From Candidatus Latescibacteria bacterium 4484_107 (GTDB lineage Bacteria > Latescibacterota > 4484-107): a stretch of 15,487 bases of DNA. The stretch's first letter is position 1. Each line of letters opens with the position of its first letter. Where the stretch lies: contig MVCQ01000097.1 of assembly GCA_002059205.1 (NCBI GenBank), positions 1 to 15,487 on the forward strand. The letters run 5' to 3'. The translations under genes were made by a program, and so were the position numbers. Below the pieces are notes generated by a model, which ran no database searches, was not told the DNA's origin, and worked only from the letters and a program-made list of their open reading frames with translations. Below are positions 1-6,795 of the stretch, one piece after another.

Positions 1-555
1 CAGATCTTCGACGTGGCCCTGGCGGCCTGGGTGGGTCAGCGGCCGGGGTTGTGTCTCTTCGAGGAGACGTGCGGCAGCGCGCTGGTTCTGGAGCACAACG
101 GCGACCTTTACGCGTGCGATCACTTCGTCGAGCCCCGATGCAGGCTGGGCAATATTCGGGAGACTCCGCTCATCGGGATGGTGGCTTCGGAAAAGCAGCG
201 CCGGTTCGGCCAAGCCAAGCGGGATACATTGCCCCGTTTATGCCGGGCATGCGAGGTGCGCTTCGTCTGCCACGGAGGGTGCCCCAAAAACCGCATGATG
301 CGCACTTCGGACGGCGAGCCGGGGCTGAATATATTGTGCGAGGGGTACAAGGCGTTCTTCACCCACGTGGACGGCCCGATGCGGATCATGGCCTCGGAAC
401 TCCGGGCCGAACGTCCGCCCGCCAATGTCATGACCATCTTGGCGAAGGAGGAATTGGAGGCGCAGCGTCGCTTTGCCCACGTTGGGCGCAACGATCCCTG
501 TCCGTGCGGCAGCGGTCGCAAATTCAAGCATTGCTGCGGCCGACGGCGCCCATGA
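1..555 (+). CDS. Anaerobic sulfatase-maturating enzyme, C-terminal part, with SEC-C tail (5' truncated by window)
   Basis: This is the C-terminal part of a radical SAM/SPASM enzyme that oxidises an active-site Cys or Ser of sulfatases to formylglycine. The reading frame is open from base 1, so the radical SAM CxxxCxxC core lies outside the window. Visible family features are HNGDLYACDHFVEP, the LGNI motif, AKRDTLPRLCRAC, VRFVCHGGCPKNR and EPGLNILCEGYKAFF, which carry the auxiliary iron-sulfur cluster cysteines of the SPASM region. The last 20 or so residues form a SEC-C zinc-binding motif (GRNDPCPCGSGRKFKHCC), an accessory tail also known from SecA and other proteins. A hairpin terminator follows about 35 nt after the stop. 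No sulfatase gene is visible here; it may lie upstream. Confidence 0.9.
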   Translation, partial: QIFDVALAAWVGQRPGLCLFEETCGSALVLEHNGDLYACDHFVEPRCRLGNIRETPLIGMVASEKQRRFGQAKRDTLPRLCRACEVRFVCHGGCPKNRMMRTSDGEPGLNILCEGYKAFFTHVDGPMRIMASELRAERPPANVMTILAKEELEAQRRFAHVGRNDPCPCGSGRKFKHCCGRRRP

Positions 556-590
556 CCGCTTGCAAAGCAAGGGGTTTCCGACGTCCAAAT

Positions 591-630
591 AAGAAGGGGG
601 ACGGTCCGAACACAGACCATCCCCCTTCTT
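591..630. terminator. Bidirectional hairpin terminator between the convergent maturase and rpsT genes
   Basis: The arms AAGAAGGGGGACGGTC (591-606) and GACCATCCCCCTTCTT (615-630) pair over 16 positions with one G-T-type mismatch and an 8 nt loop. On the + strand the stem is followed by GCTTTT. It sits between two converging genes, so it probably ends transcription from both sides. Confidence 0.75.
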
Positions 631-655
631 GCTTTTCGCCTCTGAAAAACCGTCG

Positions 656-910
656 TCAGTCCATTCGAGCAACGAAATGAGCCAAACGGGATTTGGTGCG
701 AGCCGCCGTGTTTTTGTGCACGATGCCCTTGGCGGCAGTCCGGTCGATGGTGGACACCGCCCGCAGGAGCGCCTGTTCGCCCTCTTCCCTATTAGCGGCG
801 GTGCGCACCGTCTTTATGGCGCTTTTCATTTCTGACCGGATTCTCCGGTTCCGCAGATTGGCTTTCCGGTCGGTTATCACTCTTTTTTTCGCAGATTTGA
901 TCTGGGGCAT
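656..910 (-). CDS. rpsT: 30S ribosomal protein S20
   Basis: An 84-residue, highly basic protein with the S20 pattern: N-terminal MPQIKSAKKRVITDRKANLRN, the central SEMKSAIKTV helix, and the C-terminal KGIVHKNTAARTKSRL segment. S20 binds 16S rRNA in the body of the small subunit. Its length matches the family. The ATG start has GGAGG 8-9 bases upstream. The gene stands alone, transcribed leftwards from a strong promoter at 1052-1080 through a leader of about 135 nt, and converges on the maturase gene. Identification is firm. Confidence 0.96.
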   Translation of the reverse strand: MPQIKSAKKRVITDRKANLRNRRIRSEMKSAIKTVRTAANREEGEQALLRAVSTIDRTAAKGIVHKNTAARTKSRLAHFVARMD

Positions 911-984
911 AATTTCCCTCCGATTGGGTGATGGTCTTTCGGATAAAAAAAATCATGTTGTCATCGTTTTTCGTCGAGGCATCC

Positions 985-1010
985 AAAAAAAGCCTTGTCT
1001 GAACGGACAA
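985..1010 (-). promoter_or_regulatory. Possible attenuator hairpin in the rpsT leader
   Basis: On the minus strand, TTGTC-N6-GACAA is followed three bases later by a run of seven T. It lies inside the 5' leader of rpsT, between the promoter and the RBS. S20 is known to control its own synthesis in some bacteria. The stem is only five base pairs, so its function is uncertain. Confidence 0.3.
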
Positions 1011-1046
1011 TCAACTTGTGCAACCTTGCTTCACAGCAAACAGATA

Positions 1047-1119
1047 GGCTTAATATACATCTATTTCCCTTGTTTGTCAACCTCTTTCTCCGCGGAATGC
1101 GGAAAAGGGAACCAACAGG
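1047..1119. repeat. Promoter-containing direct repeat, copy A
   Basis: About 73 bp that align with 2091-2160 in the same orientation at roughly 75-80% identity with small gaps. Shared words include GGCT at the left end, TGTTTGTCAA, TCTTTCTC and GGGAAC. The repeat includes the complete -10/-35 pair. This copy is the rpsT promoter. Confidence 0.6.
1052..1080 (-). promoter_or_regulatory. Sigma70-type promoter of rpsT
   Basis: Minus strand: TTGACA (1080-1075), 17 bp spacer, TATATT (1057-1052). The -35 is perfect and the -10 matches five of six consensus bases. Transcription would start near 1045 and reach rpsT at 910. Confidence 0.8.
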
Positions 1120-1124
1120 ACTGA

Positions 1125-1256
1125 GAGCCTATCCGAAAACGTTCTTTACCTTCTCATTATCATTCTGAACCGAGAAAAAAAATTCGATTTAGAAGGGCGA
1201 GATTCTTCGTTGTACCCAGAATGACACGAACGAGCGTGAGGTTTCCGAATAGGCTC
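1125..1256. mobile_element. MITE-like palindromic element
   Basis: A 132 bp segment with no coding sequence, bounded by terminal inverted repeats: GAGCCTATCCGAAAA (1125-1139) against GAGCCTATTCGGAAA (complement of 1242-1256), 13 of 15 matching. A second, inner inverted pair is CATTCTG / CAGAATG. The right half carries AGATTCTTCG...CAGAATGACA, a word typical of short interspersed palindromic repeats in many environmental bacterial genomes. No clear target duplication is visible, and there is no transposase in the window. Confidence 0.5.
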
Positions 1257-1375
1257 CAAATGGCGGCTCTTCTTGAAAGTCCGTTTGCTTGGAGCGATTG
1301 TATGTGATTGTGCGCCACTTGCATAATGCGCCTCACATGAAGTCCCCCAAAAATCTTTTCCGGAAAGGTGGATGA

Positions 1376-1725
1376 CTACATTTTATTCCAGAATTCCTCA
1401 ATATCCTTCTTGATGTCATCCCACAGGAGATCAATGTTATCAATCAACGAGGTCATCAACTCCAAGCGTAGATTAAATCCATATCCACTAACAAACAAAT
1501 GTCTAAATCCTCTATAGGGATTTAACCTGTCTGCAATATCCCGGCTGAAAACAGGAGTTTTCCCCTGTGGCGGAGTGTGAGATAAGTCAAGGAGTTCTTT
1601 ATGCCAACTGCTCCCCTTGGGCATCGTTCGATAATATTCTTTGCTTATCCGTTTGATAGAACCTGCTCTATGGCCTCTATCTCATCCAACACATCGGCTT
1701 TCAATTGTTCAAGCTTTTTTCCCAT
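1376..1725 (-). pseudogene. HepT-like ribonuclease toxin, broken by frameshift and probable internal deletion
   Basis: The C-terminal 80 or so residues resemble HepT-like (HEPN) toxins paired with MNT nucleotidyltransferases: MPKGSSWHKELLDL, then NPYRGFRHLF with the R...H pair, then YGFNL, ending in an acidic helix. The natural start is ATG at 1725, with AAGGA upstream, overlapping the end of the MNT gene by 17 nt. That frame (MGKKLEQLKADVLDEIEAIEQ) stops after 26 codons. The rest continues in another frame, entering around SIKRISKEYYRT. Even with the frames joined, the product would be about 117 residues, shorter than I expect for the family (about 150). The helix that normally precedes the SSWHKELL region seems to be missing. 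It is probably an inactive remnant. An internal ATG at 1624 could still give the C-terminal piece. Confidence 0.65.
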
Positions 1726-1999
1726 AGATCAATCTTCCTTTTTCCAGAATACGTTTAGAGAAATGTTCTCTTGTATCCTCTAAAGGAATCAAGTCCACTT
1801 CGCGATCCACCGCACTTAGAATCCTGCCGTACATCTCGAAAAACCGGTCCGGTTTCACTCCCTTTACTGCGATATCCATATCTTGCGCCGAGTCAAGCCC
1901 CTCGAGACAGGAACCGAATAGCCACACTTTGTCCACATCAAATTCCTTGCTGATGCCGATAATTTCAGCCAACTGCTTTTCGAGAACTTCGCTTTTCAT
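1709..1999 (-). CDS. MNT-type minimal nucleotidyltransferase (antitoxin partner of HepT-like toxin)
   Basis: A 96-residue protein of the DNA polymerase beta-like nucleotidyltransferase superfamily. The motif GS(x9)DxD is present as LFGSC...DMDIAV, with a later acidic position in DREVDLIPL that fits the third carboxylate. In known HEPN/MNT pairs the MNT protein neutralises the HEPN RNase, in some cases by adding AMP to it. The gene precedes and overlaps a HepT-like gene by 17 nt, the usual arrangement. It is transcribed leftwards from the promoter at 2097-2125. Its base composition, like that of the toxin, is clearly more AT-rich than the flanks, suggesting acquisition. The toxin partner is broken, so this may be an orphan antitoxin. 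Confidence 0.82.
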   Translation of the reverse strand: MKSEVLEKQLAEIIGISKEFDVDKVWLFGSCLEGLDSAQDMDIAVKGVKPDRFFEMYGRILSAVDREVDLIPLEDTREHFSKRILEKGRLIYGKKA

Positions 2000-2090
2000 A
2001 ATCCAATTACCTTGTTCCTGAAATGGCCTGTCCAGGTTCCGGATGAATCGGGGGAACGTGTTTTTCTCCTAAATCATTGATGGCCAAAGT

Positions 2091-2160
2091 GGCTCAAATA
2101 TACACCCTTTCCCCCTGTTTGTCAATATCTTTCTCAGCGAAATGGGGAAGGGAACAAACC
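2091..2160. repeat. Promoter-containing direct repeat, copy B
   Basis: Second copy of the repeat at 1047-1119, same orientation. It keeps the promoter boxes intact, while the spacer and the flanking TTTCTC...GGGAAC part have diverged. This copy serves the MNT/HepT pair. Confidence 0.6.
2097..2125 (-). promoter_or_regulatory. Sigma70-type promoter of the MNT/HepT pair
   Basis: Minus strand: TTGACA (2125-2120), 17 bp spacer, TATATT (2102-2097). The -35, -10 and spacer length are identical to those of the rpsT promoter. It lies about 100 nt upstream of the MNT start. Confidence 0.75.
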
Positions 2161-2331
2161 TGGGTTCCCCCTGTCCGGCTCAACAATAGGTTGTCATCAA
2201 AACGTGACAGCCCCATCCACACGAGGGACCCACGTTATTCCCAATTCTTTTTCCCTAGGGTTCCAGACTCGAAGAGAGGATCGGAGGAGCGCATCTTTTT
2301 CGAGACGGCTCTTTGAGATGCTCTCAGACAG

Positions 2332-3207
2332 TTATATCGGCCCCACGCCGAACTCCGATTTGAATGCTCCCCACACCTCCGGAGGGATCTCCGTCGTCGC
2401 GGCCTCATACACCTCCTCCACGTGCGCTTTGGTTCCCGGGCCGGCCATAATGATCCCGTTTTTCAGCGGCAGGGCCATGCAGAACTGTATGGCGAGATGC
2501 CGGACGGTCACTCCCCGGTCTCCGCACCATTTCCATATCGCGTGCGCTCTGGGATCGTCCTTCGGCTCGCGTCCGCCCAATTTCCCCATGCCGAGGATGC
2601 TCGCGAGGATAATGCCCACATCGTGCGCCTCGGCGAGGGGGATCGTGGTTCGGGCCACGGATTGATCGAGCAGCGTATAGTCCAGGAAGCTCAGGACGAT
2701 TTCTATCTGTCCAGTCTCGATGGCCCGACGATGAAAGGCGTGACTCCGGGTGCCTATTCCGATGTGACGGACGATTCCCTCCTCCTTCATCTTGAGCAAT
2801 TCATCCAGCGCGCGGCCGGGCGCCAGGGGGTCTTCGATATCCGGCGGATCGTGGATGAGCACGGCATCGAGCACATCGGTCTTGAGCAGTTTAAGGCTAT
2901 TCTGAACGCTCCAGCGCGTCGCCTCCGCGGAGTAGTCGCCTTCCCGTTCGGGATGGGTCCCCGTCTTGGTCTGAAGATAGACCTTCTCGCGCCACCCATT
3001 CTCAAGCGCGAGTCCGACCCGACGCTCGCTCTCGCCATAGAACGGCGATGTATCGAAAAAATTGATGCCCAGTTCGATGGCACGGCGGATTCCCTCGATC
3101 GCATCGCGGTCCGTATGGTGGGCCGCGCCAAAATATGCGCAGCCCAGGCCGAGCGCTTTCGGCCGCATTTCCGTGCGGCCCAATCGTCTGGTCTCCAGTT
3201 TTGTCAT
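2332..3207 (-). CDS. Aldo/keto reductase family oxidoreductase
   Basis: A 291-residue cytosolic NAD(P)H-dependent oxidoreductase with the (beta/alpha)8 AKR fold. The catalytic tetrad is complete: D52 and Y57 (NFFDTSPFYGESE), K81 (LQTKTG) and H119 (VLIHDPPD). The N-terminal RRLGRTEM...LGLGCAYFG and C-terminal cofactor-loop region (IIMAGPGTKAHVEE) also fit. The sequence is nearest in style to the aldose/fucose dehydrogenase-like AKRs, but the substrate cannot be read from sequence. I chose ATG at 3207 because the family homology starts there and AAGGATAGG lies just upstream. A GTG at 3267 would add 20 residues that are not AKR-like. It lies 135 nt downstream of a broken gene that may be carbohydrate-active, possibly in one catabolic cluster. 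Confidence 0.9.
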   Translation of the reverse strand: MTKLETRRLGRTEMRPKALGLGCAYFGAAHHTDRDAIEGIRRAIELGINFFDTSPFYGESERRVGLALENGWREKVYLQTKTGTHPEREGDYSAEATRWSVQNSLKLLKTDVLDAVLIHDPPDIEDPLAPGRALDELLKMKEEGIVRHIGIGTRSHAFHRRAIETGQIEIVLSFLDYTLLDQSVARTTIPLAEAHDVGIILASILGMGKLGGREPKDDPRAHAIWKWCGDRGVTVRHLAIQFCMALPLKNGIIMAGPGTKAHVEEVYEAATTEIPPEVWGAFKSEFGVGPI

Positions 3208-3291
3208 ATCGCCTATCCTTGTCTGATTTGTACCGCAGAGAACAAAAAAGTGAGAAAGTGAGGACACAAAGGAATCTCACCGTCTCACTTG

Positions 3292-3322
3292 GTCGATTCA
3301 GCCCAATTGAAAGAGAATCGAC
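3292..3322. repeat. Inverted repeat between AKR and upstream gene
   Basis: GTCGATTC (3292-3299) and GAATCGAC (3315-3322) form a perfect 8 bp stem with a 15 nt loop, 20 nt after the stop codon of the upstream minus-strand gene. No T-run follows, so it may be a terminator of a different kind, an mRNA-stabilising hairpin or an operator. Confidence 0.4.
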
Positions 3323-3342
3323 TTTCCCACTTTCTTTCCTTC

Positions 3343-5039
3343 CTAATGCCAGGGGAATGCGTAACCGGGATGATGCACGAAACGCTTCATCCCCACGCTT
3401 AGTTTGATGCCTGTGCCCGGTCGGAGATGGATCTGAAAGTGTGTCCCATCCACAGCCAGCATATTCTCCTTCCCATTTTGGATTTCGGATTTCGGATTTT
3501 TATTCCCCAATCCCAAATCCGACGAGGTGCTCCATCGGACCTCCGTAAACGCATGCTCCCCGAACGCGCCCGCCTGCACGATCACCTCTCTCGGCTCCCG
3601 GGGACTCAGGTTGACCAATTCCAGCGCGACCCCCTGCTTGTCCACGCGTGTCACCAACGCTCCTACGTCCTGTGGCAGGCCGGGCCGTCGCCTTTCGGCA
3701 TCGAAGTACCGGAGCCGGGTGTGCAAAAGTCCCCCGTGGTACAGAAACTGCGGTGCGCCCAAAGTCAGCTGCACCAGCGCCTCGGTCACCACCGGATTGA
3801 TCTCCTGCCAGTGATGGACGTCCCACTCCGCCGGATCCCCGTGGTCGTTCCGCATCCGCTCCAGGCGACGACGGATCTCCGCGTATTGAACCCCCATGAT
3901 CTTCCCGGGATAGTCGGGATGCTTGCCCTGGATATACCGGAACCACGGCGCGGCATGGGAGTAATCCCCTTTGCCCCGGACATCCGCCACAACGTTCCAC
4001 CCCGTCTGATCCGGGAATCTCGTCAGGCGTTCGGCATCCTCCTTTGCCATGGACATAAACCAGAGGTGAACAGCACACATCGGGTTCAGCGGACGCTCTC
4101 CGTACCATCCCCGGTCACCGTGGAAATGCGGGACAACGAGCTTGCCGGCCTTCACCTCACCCAGATCCATAATCCGGTCGAGCTGAGACCGAGGCAAATC
4201 CAAATATCCGGCATCTCCCGTCAGGAGCATCGCGTTGGAAGCGGCGATCGTGAGCGGCTCGATGATCTGTGTAAGCCCATGCGGCCAGCGCCAGCCGTAG
4301 TATCCGCCCCACCACTTGCCGTCCATGCACTCCCCGATTTTTCCCGAAAGCCCTACGTTGTCCGGGATGATCCCACCGTTGTCCCGGGTGCGTTCCATCC
4401 AGGCTTCCACGTAGTCCAGGACCCACTGCTTATACTTCTCCTCTCCGGTATATAGATACGCGTGGGTGATCAGACTCGTAGCCGTCAGATTCAGCGGCAC
4501 GTCCCCGCGCATCATCCGTTCATTCATCAACTTCAGGATTTTCGCGAACACCGCATCGTCGTTCCAGTCCGCGATCTTTGTACTCACGCCGGGAATGTCC
4601 TCGAATGGCGCGGGATAATCGGCCAGGATCGGCCGGTGGGTCACCCAATCTTCCGCGCTGTTTTGGAACCGGGGCCCTTTGCTCCCGGTGATGGGAGAGC
4701 GGATCAGCTTCCGCTCCGGATCGTAGTTTCTGGCCTCCGGATCCTCGTCCATATACATGCCCGCGAACCGGAGGGTGCGCGCCACGTCTTTGTGGATCGT
4801 GGGATCTACGCATCGTCCGAGCCATCCATACCCGGCCACTCGTCCCGCCACGCAAGCGTTCCGTCCGGCCGCGTATATCGTTCCACAAATCGCGGGGCCG
4901 CATCGTTCATGGCGTCTATCAGAAATCGCTCCATCAGCGCCCACTCGGGCGGGGGAATGAACGAATCCGCGCGAATTAATTTGAGTTTCTGCGACATAAT
5001 GCGTTCGTTTTTGAACTCCTGTATGGTAAATCGCTCCAC
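3343..5039 (-). pseudogene. Large protein of unrecognised family (possible alpha/alpha-barrel carbohydrate-active enzyme), frame broken
   Basis: Two frames together make one protein. The first, from GTG 5039 or ATG 4997, reads through LIRADSFIPPPEWALMERF and LAWRDEWPGMDGSDDA and stops at 4806. The second picks up at VDPTIHKDVARTLRFAGMYM near 4800 and runs to 3343, about 485 residues. The long part is helix-rich with Trp/Tyr/Gly-rich turns (KWWGGYYGWRWPHGL, PHFHGDRGWYGERPLN, WDVHHWQEINP) and a beta-rich end (ALELVNLSPREPREVIVQ), a layout seen in alpha/alpha-toroid glycosidases and polysaccharide lyases. I do not recognise the family with certainty. From memory of related proteins I expect about 70 residues between GSDDA and DPT, so a deletion is likelier than a single lost base. 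No signal peptide is seen. The C-terminal domain holds an in-frame repeat insertion (3477-3522). Confidence 0.55.
3477..3522. repeat. Short tandem-type repeat inserted in frame in a coding region
   Basis: The + strand reads GGATTTCGGATTTCGGATTT followed by CCCAATCCCAAATCC. On the coding strand it gives the peptide NKNPKSEIQNG inside the C-terminal domain of the broken gene. ATCCGAAATCC/AATCCCAAATCC words recur in many environmental genomes as mobile-looking short repeats that enter genes in frame as NPKSKIQN-like peptides (from memory, not searched). Confidence 0.5.
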
Positions 5040-5072
5040 TTTTGTTTATCAGAAGAAGCCCGCATTGGGGAT

Positions 5073-6434
5073 TCACCTCGCCAGCACCACGGCCTTTTTC
5101 TCTCTGCAAAGCACGCCTTTCCTTGCGTTGAGTGCTTCCAGATACACGATGTAAATTCCCATCGGCAGGCGCGCGCCGTCGTCGTCCCGACCGTCCCAGA
5201 CAAGCGCCCGTTCGCTTCCCGTGGGGTCCGCATCCAATAATTTGCGCACCAGTTGGCCGTATGAATTGTAGATCCAGAGATGGGCATAAGCAGTTGTCAG
5301 GGGCAGCCGATAGGAGAGAATCGTCCGTTCGTCGAAGGGATTGGGGGAAGCGACCAACGAAGCCCGTGTGGGAAGCCGCTCCACGTATACGCTGTTTCGC
5401 GCGCCGGGACTACCTCCGGCCACGGTTACGTGCGCCATCCAGTTGTCCGGATCCCCGCTTTCAAGGTCCGGGTGGATGCGTTCCAACGAAACTTTGCGTC
5501 CCCGAAGCTGATCCTCTCCAAAGGGCACGCGGTCTATGACCTTGCCCGTCGCATCCCGGATGACCGCCGCATCGCTGCTGTTGTTGAGTGCGGGCCATCC
5601 CTGCTCGACAAAAAGCACCCGGGAAAGGACGTGTGGAAAGGCCCGGGCGAAGCACGCGCGATCCGCCGCGATCACCACGTATTCGCCGGGAGCAAGCGGA
5701 AACGGTTCGATGGCCATTAGCCTTGCGGACAGGGAATCTTCGTCCGAAAAGGTCCATCCGTTCAGATCCACGCTTCGGCCGGAGCGGTTGAAAAGCTCCA
5801 CCCATTCGCTCTCCTCCGCGGGCGGGGCGAATAGCACCTCGTTGATCACCACGTCCCTCGCATCGTAGATTGTCTCATCGCGTTCGGAAGGATCTACACT
5901 GTTTCTTCGTCCGGGAGTTCCTCCGTCTCTTCGGGAATCCGCCCAGTTCTCCAAGCTATCTCCGACCTCCAACAGGATTTTTTCGTCCGAGTGTCCCGGT
6001 GCGTTCCCCAATGTATAGACATACCGGGCAATCTCGTTTCCCTCTGAATCCGTCAGGATAACCGGCTCCGCCATGGAGTTGCTCCATCCTCCCTTACCGA
6101 ACGAGCCGTCGTCTATAGTCAGAATCAACGCGTCATCGGGCAAGGGATCGTACCGGTCCGACTTCTCAAAATATCCGGGATCCAGGATCAGCCCGAATTG
6201 ACCGGGGCCGAGCGCCATCCCCTCATCGGCCGCCGCGATCCCGTCCGAGTCCTCATCGTCCCCGATGGCCCAGCCCGTCAAATCCACCGACTCTGTCTCG
6301 CTCGTATTGAAAAGTTCCACGTACTCGTCGTAATACTCACTCCCCGACGGATCGAACATTACCTCGCTCAGGACCACCGAAGCCTCGGCCCGGCTTACAA
6401 TGAGGGAGAGAAGTAGGTGCAAAATAGTCGTCAT
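5073..6434 (-). CDS. Secreted protein with two lamin-tail domains and a C-terminal FlgD-like / type IX-like tail
   Basis: A 453-residue exported protein. ATG 6434 is chosen because it gives a signal peptide (MTTILHLLLSLIVSRAEA) and has AGGAA 7 nt upstream; the 25 residues before it are basic and unlike a leader. The first lamin-tail (LTD) domain is about 19-155 (VVLSEVMFDPSG...DEYVELFN, LTGWAIGDDED). The second is about 195-330 (VVINEVLFAPPA...EWVELFNRSG, LNGWTFSDED). The last 90 or so residues begin VASPNPFDERTILSYRLP, continue LWIYNSYGQLVRKL, VWDGRDDDGARLPMGIYIVYLEA and end EKKAVVLAR. This is the FlgD Ig-like pattern, closely similar to type A sorting tails of type IX secretion. LTD domains are beta-sandwiches of unclear role on bacterial surfaces. 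It lies 34 nt before the next gene. Confidence 0.85.
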   Translation of the reverse strand: MTTILHLLLSLIVSRAEASVVLSEVMFDPSGSEYYDEYVELFNTSETESVDLTGWAIGDDEDSDGIAAADEGMALGPGQFGLILDPGYFEKSDRYDPLPDDALILTIDDGSFGKGGWSNSMAEPVILTDSEGNEIARYVYTLGNAPGHSDEKILLEVGDSLENWADSRRDGGTPGRRNSVDPSERDETIYDARDVVINEVLFAPPAEESEWVELFNRSGRSVDLNGWTFSDEDSLSARLMAIEPFPLAPGEYVVIAADRACFARAFPHVLSRVLFVEQGWPALNNSSDAAVIRDATGKVIDRVPFGEDQLRGRKVSLERIHPDLESGDPDNWMAHVTVAGGSPGARNSVYVERLPTRASLVASPNPFDERTILSYRLPLTTAYAHLWIYNSYGQLVRKLLDADPTGSERALVWDGRDDDGARLPMGIYIVYLEALNARKGVLCREKKAVVLAR

Positions 6435-6531
6435 CGCTGAATTCCTATATTTCAGACATCCTGACAAACGCTTTTTTTTGGAATAAATTGTGCTCTTTTT
6501 ACTTGCCACCTTGCGGTACCGATGAGACGCG

Positions 6532-6560
6532 AAAAAACACTTAGCGCCCTTCTGGCGGGC
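6532..6560 (-). terminator. Weak candidate terminator after the racemase operon
   Basis: On the minus strand GCCC-N7-GGGC is followed by GCTAAG and TGTTTTTT. The stem is short. It lies between the racemase stop (6796) and the lamin-tail gene start (6434), where a terminator would be expected. Confidence 0.35.
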
Positions 6561-6589
6561 TTTGGCAAGTATTCGATAAGAAGAGCGTG

Positions 6590-6682
6590 TTTTCTATCAG
6601 GAATCCAGGAAACCAGGAGAGGACCAAGATGCATTATGTAGGCATTGTCTTTCTCCTAACTTCCCGGCCTCCTGATAGAAAA
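6590..6682. repeat. Long imperfect inverted repeat
   Basis: Arms of about 31 bp (6590-6620 and 6652-6682) with a 31 nt loop. The outer 12 bases TTTCTATCAGGA / TCCTGATAGAAA are a perfect match; the inner part agrees less well but again matches at AGGAGA / TCTCCT. No T-run follows on the minus strand. It could be a processed mRNA hairpin, a dormant small palindromic element or a protein-binding site. Confidence 0.5.
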
Positions 6683-6731
6683 AGATTCTGCCCGGAAACT
6701 GAATCAAACCAAAAAATGGAAATTCCTATAC

Positions 6732-6779
6732 GTTCAAGTTTTTAATCTAAGTGCTTGTCATTCGCCCCACTCGTATGCG
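6732..6779. repeat. Direct repeat flanking the racemase-ligase pair, copy A
   Basis: About 47 bp that align with 9095-9141 in the same orientation at about 80% with small gaps. Shared words are TCAAGTT, TTTAATC, GTCATTCGCC and CACTC. Copy A ends just before the racemase stop. Its equivalent of the -35 box reads TTGAAC and has no matching -10. Confidence 0.55.
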
Positions 6780-6795
6780 GTCATCAGATACTCGA

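Larger units (their letters stand above)
911..1375. other. Intergenic stretch between rpsT and the toxin remnant
   Basis: 465 bp without a convincing gene. It holds the rpsT leader and promoter (to 1080), the repeat copy at 1047-1119, and the MITE-like element at 1125-1256. In 1257-1375 I see only the short palindrome TTTCCGGAAA just downstream of the toxin remnant's stop, with a T-run after it on the minus strand, which could be a weak terminator. Confidence 0.5.
2000..2331. other. Intergenic stretch between MNT gene and aldo/keto reductase
   Basis: 332 bp without a convincing gene. It contains the MNT leader, its promoter and repeat copy B. Beyond 2160, in the region 3' of the aldo/keto reductase, I see no hairpin with a T-run that I would call a terminator, and no repeat shared with the rest of the window. 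Confidence 0.5.
6435..6795. other. Intergenic stretch between lamin-tail gene and racemase
   Basis: 361 bp with no convincing gene. It holds the weak terminator at 6532-6560, the long inverted repeat at 6590-6682 and direct-repeat copy A at 6732-6779. I looked for a promoter for the lamin-tail gene and found no good -35/-10 pair. Confidence 0.5.

Noticed and set aside
2422..3261. Plus-strand open frame opposite the aldo/keto reductase
   Set aside because: The reductase frame has a full catalytic tetrad; the reverse frame has no RBS or recognisable motif.
3427..4455. Plus-strand open frame opposite the large broken gene
   Set aside because: It has no domain signal and a Pro/His/Arg-rich shadow composition. 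The minus frame continues family-like sequence throughout.
6435..6795. Possible attC/integron-like site in the long hairpin region
   Set aside because: No integrase, no core-site motif and no second site of the kind in the window.
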